Shown piece after piece: positions 6,817 through 10,155 of a DNA stretch of 10,155 nucleotides (the stretch's first letter is position 1; each line of letters opens with the position of its first letter). Origin of the DNA: JACMJP01 sp046160675 (GTDB lineage: Bacteria; Bacteroidota; Bacteroidia; Chitinophagales; BACL12). Below the pieces are notes generated by a model. That model searched no databases. It had not been told where the DNA came from and was given only the letters and a program-made list of their open reading frames with translations. The position numbers and the translations under genes are program-made. The stretch lies in the NCBI GenBank assembly GCA_046160675.1, contig JBJXHH010000014.1, forward strand, positions 1 through 10,155, written 5' to 3'.

Positions 6817-8085
6817 TTACTTGATAGCCGGTATAACCAATGTAAATATACTTCCCTTGCCAGTCTCACTATGGACATGTGTTTGCCATTTATGTGCTTT
6901 TGCAATCATTTTTACATAATTTAAACCTAATCCAAAGCCTTTAACATTGTGAATATCTCCGGTAGGCACCCTGAAAAACTTTTCAAAAATTTTAGTTTGG
7001 TATTCCTTTGCAATGCCAATGCCGTTGTCTTTCACAGAGATATAAATATTTTCTTCATCATCGTCAGAGATGAGTTGTATGAAAGGTTTTTTTTCTGTGT
7101 ACTTCAACGCATTATCAAGCAAAGTGTTGATAACATTTTCAAAATGCACCTTGTCTGCAAGCATTGTTGTGCCGTTTGAATGAAAAACAGTTTTCAACTC
7201 CCCACCTGTTTCGTTCACCTTTAATGTGAATGACGAGGCTATTTCCATAAGAGTTTCATTGATATTAAATTTACTCAGGCTAAGTGCCACTTCATCACTT
7301 TCAAGTTTTGCAAGTTGCAGGATTTTAGTTACCTGGTTCTTCAATCGTTCGTTTTCCTTTTGTATTATTCCTGCATAACTTTTCAGGCGCTCGGGTTCAT
7401 GCAAAATATCATCTGCATTCAATACTTCAGCTGAGATAGAAATAGTGGATATAGGTGTTTTAAATTCATGAGCGAGGTTATTAATAAATGCTTTCTGAAA
7501 CTCAGATAGCCTTGCCTGCTTAAAGATCACATTCAGAGAATACCCAAAGAACAAAACCGTTGCCATTAGAATTAGGATGGCTATAATCCAAACTGAGATC
7601 ATGATAGAACTGACAACGGGCTTCTGCGGAAAGTTGACTTTGAAGTAATAATCAGTTTTATCAAACACAGGCAGGCTCCTTAGTTCATCCTCTATCACTG
7701 CATCACTAACAAACATGGTATCTGCAAATACTCTATCGCCGCTGCTGCGGCTGTAAATTTCATAATTGAAATCAATATTATGAAACGGGTTAGCGAATGA
7801 TTCATATAAAATTTCATTTAAGAAGTTCACATCAATACGTTCTGTAATATTTACTTCATAAGATCTTGGGGAAATACGATTTACAGGGTGGAGTGTTTTT
7901 TTAATTCCCCAATTTTGAACCTCTATTTTTTCTGCAATATTTTCCAGTGAAGTAATTACTGCATTTTCAAAATTTGACTGGTTAATGAGCAAACCTTTTC
8001 TGATCCAGAAAACCTGAGAAAAAATAACCCCGATAAAACCGATAGCTGCAAGAATAATGAGCCATTTCACGGTTTTTATATTCAT
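6817..8085 (-). CDS. Membrane sensor histidine kinase (RprX-like)
   Basis: From the ATG at 8085 the product is 422 aa. Membrane segment one (about residues 7-27) is followed by a periplasmic sensor region of about 130 residues with no domain I recognise, then membrane segment two (about 158-184). No HAMP domain is evident; the HisKA helix follows almost at once, with the phospho-acceptor in HEFKTP (H206). The ATPase domain shows the N box DNALKYT (N325), G1 box DNGIGI (353-358), F box FEKFF (367-371) and G2 box GFGLGL (383-388), so it should be active. The frame stays open upstream to a TTG at 8166, but that start would overlap the preceding gene by 32 nt and add a non-signal-like extension; the ATG at 8085 places the membrane segment at the N-terminus and has TAAGAG upstream. 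It is third-codon-continuous with a normal kinase throughout. It lies between the LuxR-type gene (49-nt gap) and RR2 (23-nt gap). Confidence 0.93.
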   Translation of the reverse strand: MNIKTVKWLIILAAIGFIGVIFSQVFWIRKGLLINQSNFENAVITSLENIAEKIEVQNWGIKKTLHPVNRISPRSYEVNITERIDVNFLNEILYESFANPFHNIDFNYEIYSRSSGDRVFADTMFVSDAVIEDELRSLPVFDKTDYYFKVNFPQKPVVSSIMISVWIIAILILMATVLFFGYSLNVIFKQARLSEFQKAFINNLAHEFKTPISTISISAEVLNADDILHEPERLKSYAGIIQKENERLKNQVTKILQLAKLESDEVALSLSKFNINETLMEIASSFTLKVNETGGELKTVFHSNGTTMLADKVHFENVINTLLDNALKYTEKKPFIQLISDDDEENIYISVKDNGIGIAKEYQTKIFEKFFRVPTGDIHNVKGFGLGLNYVKMIAKAHKWQTHVHSETGKGSIFTLVIPAIK

Positions 8086-8134
8086 AACTCTTACAAAATT
8101 AGCAGTAAATAAATAACCAAAATAAAGAGGGTCT

Positions 8135-8803
8135 TTAGGTGCGCAGAGTTGCAGTTGCAGGCTCAATCAACCTGTTATTCATTGCGTACACCATAAGTTC
8201 AGAGGCACTGTTTTTGCCCAGTTTTTTCATGATGTTTTTCCGGTGAGTAGATATAGTATGGAAACTTCTGAAAAGGGTTTCGGCAATTTCCCTTGTTGTA
8301 TATCCACTTGCAATCAGGCGGATGATTTCAATTTCTCTATCGCTTAAAATCTCAGGTTCACAATTTGTATTTGTATAAACAGGTTTGTTATGTAATATAT
8401 TTACTACTTTGTGGCAAAACATTTTTTCTCCTTTCATCAGTGCATACACGGCATCAAATATTTCCTTGCTGTCGCAGGTTTTTGTAAGGAAGCCGGTAAC
8501 TCCATAACCTATTATACTTTTCACCGTCTCAGCATTATCTATATCACAAATTATTAGGATCTTGGTTGCCGGGGAAATAGTTTGAATTAAGGAGATATCA
8601 CTTAGATGAAAATTATCCTGGTGTGTATGATCGAGAATTACAATATCAATTGAAAAATTCTTGAGCTTTTGAAACAAGTCATATTTATCTGTTGATTCCC
8701 CTACTATCCGGATATCTTCCATCCCCGCAAAAAGGCATTTGAGCCCCTGCCTTGTAAGGTATTGAGAATCAGCAATTAGTATTTTTATTGACCGCTTTAA
8801 CAC
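8135..8803 (-). CDS. NarL/LuxR-type regulator with a degenerate receiver domain
   Basis: This 222-aa protein has an N-terminal receiver-like domain (about 6-125) and a C-terminal LuxR helix-turn-helix (about 150-216, opening LSDREIEIIRLIASGYTTREIAETL). D58 and K108 of the receiver are present, but other conserved features are missing: the acidic pair is reduced to A11-D12, the usual switch Thr/Ser is C86, and the D-x-x-M-P turn after D58 reads DHTHQD. Phosphorylation may therefore be weak, altered or absent. The start codon is GTG at 8803; no ATG lies nearby in frame, and the promoter 22 nt upstream excludes a much longer protein. It is first in an operon with the kinase and RR2, so it may modulate or integrate a second input to that pathway; its targets are unknown. 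An orthodox, kinase-phosphorylated NarL-type regulator remains possible. Confidence 0.9.
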   Translation of the reverse strand: MLKRSIKILIADSQYLTRQGLKCLFAGMEDIRIVGESTDKYDLFQKLKNFSIDIVILDHTHQDNFHLSDISLIQTISPATKILIICDIDNAETVKSIIGYGVTGFLTKTCDSKEIFDAVYALMKGEKMFCHKVVNILHNKPVYTNTNCEPEILSDREIEIIRLIASGYTTREIAETLFRSFHTISTHRKNIMKKLGKNSASELMVYAMNNRLIEPATATLRT

Positions 8804-8825
8804 TTGTTTAGAATAAATCTAAAGT

Positions 8826-8856
8826 CAAAGGTAAGCCCTCCCAATGAGACTACAAA
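8826..8856 (-). promoter_or_regulatory. Bacteroidota sigma-A type promoter of the LuxR-kinase-RR2 operon
   Basis: On the minus strand TTTG (8856-8853) is followed by a 19-base spacer and TACCTTTG (8833-8826), matching both consensus elements. The -7 box ends 22 nt before the GTG start codon, the same geometry as the promoter at 2472-2503. It lies in the 73-nt gap after the hydrolase gene, where I see no terminator, so some read-through from the hydrolase is possible. Confidence 0.75.
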
Positions 8857-8859
8857 ATG

Positions 8860-8868
8860 TGTAAATGA
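8860..8868 (+). promoter_or_regulatory. Single TGTAAATGA half-site next to the signalling-operon promoter (site D)
   Basis: TGTAAATGA on the plus strand matches nine bases of the site A half-site and begins four bases upstream of the -33 element of the LuxR-kinase-RR2 promoter. No second copy lies 11 bp away on either side, so it is weaker evidence than sites A-C. If used, it would imply autoregulation of the operon. Confidence 0.25.
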
Positions 8869-8876
8869 AAAGGGTG

Positions 8877-9791
8877 TTAGTTTCCTTTTGTTTTTAAAAA
8901 CTTTCTCACTGTTTTGGTGAAAAGTTTTGGCTCTTCGATAAAAGGAAAGTGGCCAGACTCTTTAAAAACTACCAATTTAGAGTCTTTAACTGATGCCTGT
9001 ATTTTTTCATCAACTTTCAACGGAATATTATCACATGAACCATGAATTATCAGTACAGGTATTTTGAGGGAAGAAAGATCATTATAGAAATCGTATTGTT
9101 TCAAATCTTTTGCAAAACCATAGTAACTCATAGAGGCTACCATATAGTTTTCCGGAAGACGTAACTGCAATAATTTAAGTTTAGAAGAATCACAAAAAAT
9201 TGTTTTAAAAGTGAGCATCATCAACTGTTCTAATGCCTGTGTCCTTCCTTCAATAAATTCTTCCGTGGCCATAATTTCAGTTCTCTTCAGGCTGTCAGCA
9301 GCAGTTGTTTTTTTCTGAAAAGCAGCAATCATTTCATTTTCAAACTTATTACTCAGGGGCACAGTATTACAAAATATAAGAGACTGAACTTGGTCAGGAT
9401 AATTTGTTGCATAATAAGCTGCCAGGAGGCCTCCCCATGAATGGCCCATCAAATTAATCTTTTCATACCCAAAAATTTTTCTTATAGAATCTATGTCAAG
9501 AGCGAACTGATGAAAATTCATATTTTGTTGTACGGATAATGCTGACTTGCCAGAAGATCGTTGATCATAGAAAATAAGTGTGTGGTTTTTTGCAAGAGCA
9601 TCCAGATAAGGGAAAAAATAGGATTGATTCAAACCCGGTCCACCGTGAATTACTATCAGAGGAGAACCTTTACCTATAACCTTAAAATAAAGTTCTGTAC
9701 CATTTACAGACTTCAAACCATTAAACTGAACCTGAGCTTGCAATGAAACTGAGGAAATAAAAATGAATAATGTTAAAAATTTGAAACGCAT
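8877..9791 (-). CDS. Exported alpha/beta hydrolase, proline iminopeptidase-like (S33 type)
   Basis: This 304-aa enzyme has a signal peptide (MRFKF...SLQA, cleavage likely after A19), so it acts outside the cytoplasm. The alpha/beta-hydrolase fold is well marked: the oxyanion motif HGGPG (49-53), the DQRSSGKS segment (76-83) that resembles the DQRGSGxS block of proline iminopeptidases, the nucleophile elbow GHSWGG with S118, the acid D254 after LIIHGSCD, and the catalytic H281 in ESGHFPF. HGGPG together with SWGG points to the S33 peptidase group, which removes N-terminal proline or other residues from small peptides; hydrolysis of another small ester or amide is equally possible. It starts 34 nt after the tRNA-Val gene with no recognisable promoter or terminator between, so it may depend on tRNA read-through. 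It is separated from the signalling operon by that operon's own promoter. Confidence 0.9.
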   Translation of the reverse strand: MRFKFLTLFIFISSVSLQAQVQFNGLKSVNGTELYFKVIGKGSPLIVIHGGPGLNQSYFFPYLDALAKNHTLIFYDQRSSGKSALSVQQNMNFHQFALDIDSIRKIFGYEKINLMGHSWGGLLAAYYATNYPDQVQSLIFCNTVPLSNKFENEMIAAFQKKTTAADSLKRTEIMATEEFIEGRTQALEQLMMLTFKTIFCDSSKLKLLQLRLPENYMVASMSYYGFAKDLKQYDFYNDLSSLKIPVLIIHGSCDNIPLKVDEKIQASVKDSKLVVFKESGHFPFIEEPKLFTKTVRKFLKTKGN

Positions 9792-9825
9792 GAAATCTTT
9801 GATAGAAGTAGACTAGCCTGTGTAG

Positions 9826-9900
9826 TGGGAGCTAATGGATTCGAACCATTGACCCTCTGCTTGTAAGGCAGATGCTCTGAACCAACTGAGCTAAGCTCCC
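9826..9900 (-). tRNA. tRNA-Val (anticodon UAC)
   Basis: On the minus strand the sequence folds into a complete cloverleaf: acceptor stem GGGAGCT/AGCTCCC, D arm GCTC/GAGC, anticodon stem TCTGC/GCAGA with loop CTTACAA (anticodon TAC, reading GUA valine codons), a five-nucleotide variable loop, and a T arm AATGG/CCATT enclosing TTCGAAT. The discriminator is A at 9826. CCA is not encoded; the next bases are CTACA, as usual for Bacteroidota. It has its own promoter upstream. Confidence 0.96.
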
Positions 9901-9913
9901 AGAAAAAGAGTTG

Positions 9914-9944
9914 CAAAGATATGTTCCGCTGTCCAATTTGCAAA
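9914..9944 (-). promoter_or_regulatory. Bacteroidota sigma-A type promoter of tRNA-Val
   Basis: On the minus strand TTTG (9944-9941) lies 19 bases upstream of TATCTTTG (9921-9914), an exact TTTG/TAnnTTTG pair. The -7 box ends 13 nt before the first tRNA base, giving a very short 5' leader. The -33 element sits inside a perfect 10-bp palindrome ATTTGCAAAT (9936-9945). Confidence 0.72.
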
Positions 9945-10009
9945 TTTTGTCAACATATTTAGACGATTTTGAGGCATTCAGGCGTTAGTATGCTTTCATA
10001 AATTTGACA

Positions 10010-10155
10010 GTGCAAGAAACAACCGTAAATAATGCCCTCCCGGAAAAACCCCGCCGGAAAAAATTTCTGAAATATACGTTTATCGGTATTGCATCATTTA
10101 CAGGATTTATTTTGCTTTCAGCCATTCTTATACCCATTCTTTTTGAAGGGCAGGT
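10010..10155 (+). CDS. N-terminus of a membrane-anchored protein (AsmA/TamB-like possible), truncated by the window edge
   Basis: This is the only plus-strand gene; 48 codons are visible. The frame is open from 9989 and has no ATG, so I place the start at GTG 10010, with TTG 10004 as alternative. The product has about 20 polar residues, a basic stretch KPRRKK, then one hydrophobic segment (FIGIASFTGFILLSAILIPIL). This is a typical uncleaved signal anchor with the cytoplasmic side positive, and it continues into FEGQ. The anchor followed by a short charged turn resembles AsmA/TamB-type envelope proteins, but too little is present to assign a family. It is divergent from tRNA-Val; I see no clear promoter for it in the 109-nt gap. 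The reading frame is likely real because a basic tail followed by a membrane helix is unlikely by chance and no stop intervenes. Confidence 0.6.
   Translation, partial: MQETTVNNALPEKPRRKKFLKYTFIGIASFTGFILLSAILIPILFEGQ

Noticed and set aside
8094..8121. TAATTTTG (minus strand, 8101-8094) with TTTG at 8121-8118, a possible internal promoter for the histidine kinase.
   Set aside because: The spacer is only 16 bases, and the -7 box ends 8 nt before the ATG, which would give an almost leaderless mRNA, unlike the 21-22 nt seen at the clear protein-gene promoters here. AT-rich sequence can produce this by chance.
8086..8166. N-terminal extension of the histidine kinase to the TTG at 8166.
   Set aside because: It uses a rare start codon, overlaps the LuxR-type gene by 32 nt and places 27 residues before what is plainly an N-terminal membrane segment. 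The ATG at 8085 is better.
9999..10006. TAAATTTG on the plus strand, a perfect -7 box immediately before the GTG start of the right-edge gene.
   Set aside because: Transcription would begin after the GTG codon, no suitable start follows in frame (ATG 10032 is out of frame and hits a stop soon after), and there is no TTTG at the expected -33 distance.
1..10155. A defence system, CRISPR array, insertion sequence or other mobile element.
   Set aside because: I saw no transposase, integrase, nuclease or repeat-spacer pattern. The genes are typical chromosomal envelope and signalling genes; the tRNA has no adjacent integrase or duplicated 3' end.

Overview
The window reads as a chromosomal segment of an AT-rich Bacteroidota bacterium. 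I infer this from promoters of the TTTG-N19/20-TAnnTTTG type in place of -35/-10 boxes, start codons that mostly lack Shine-Dalgarno sequences, RprX/RprY-like two-component proteins, and Bacteroidota-style outer-membrane barrels and lipoproteins. I cannot name the genus. All genes lie on the minus strand except the last, partial one on the plus strand. No mobile element, CRISPR array, rRNA or intergenic stretch over 300 bases is present.

Layout, in minus-strand transcription order from the right. A tRNA-Val(UAC) gene has its own clear promoter and is followed after 34 nt by an exported proline-iminopeptidase-like alpha/beta hydrolase. Next is a promoter-led signalling operon: a NarL/LuxR-type regulator with a degenerate receiver, a membrane histidine kinase, and an OmpR-family response regulator (here RR2). 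Then come a secreted protein of unknown function (443 aa) ending in a strong intrinsic terminator, an outer-membrane porin-like barrel, and a second orphan OmpR-family regulator (RR1), closely similar to RR2. Last is a promoter-led pair: an outer-membrane barrel of the phenol-MetA type and a lipoprotein vanadium-dependent haloperoxidase/PAP2 enzyme, cut by the left edge. At the right edge, a plus-strand gene starts with a predicted membrane anchor and runs out of the window.

The most interesting signal is not a gene. A tandem repeat with core TGTAAA at an 11-bp period occurs in three intergenic regions: upstream of RR1, upstream of the barrel-haloperoxidase operon, and upstream of the secreted 443-aa gene. 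A single half-site lies just upstream of the signalling operon's -33 element. An 11-bp direct repeat is the usual geometry of OmpR-family binding sites, and RR1 and RR2 have near-identical recognition helices. My inference is a local regulon: one kinase and two paralogous regulators control a cell-envelope/secretion module that includes the haloperoxidase operon, with autoregulation.
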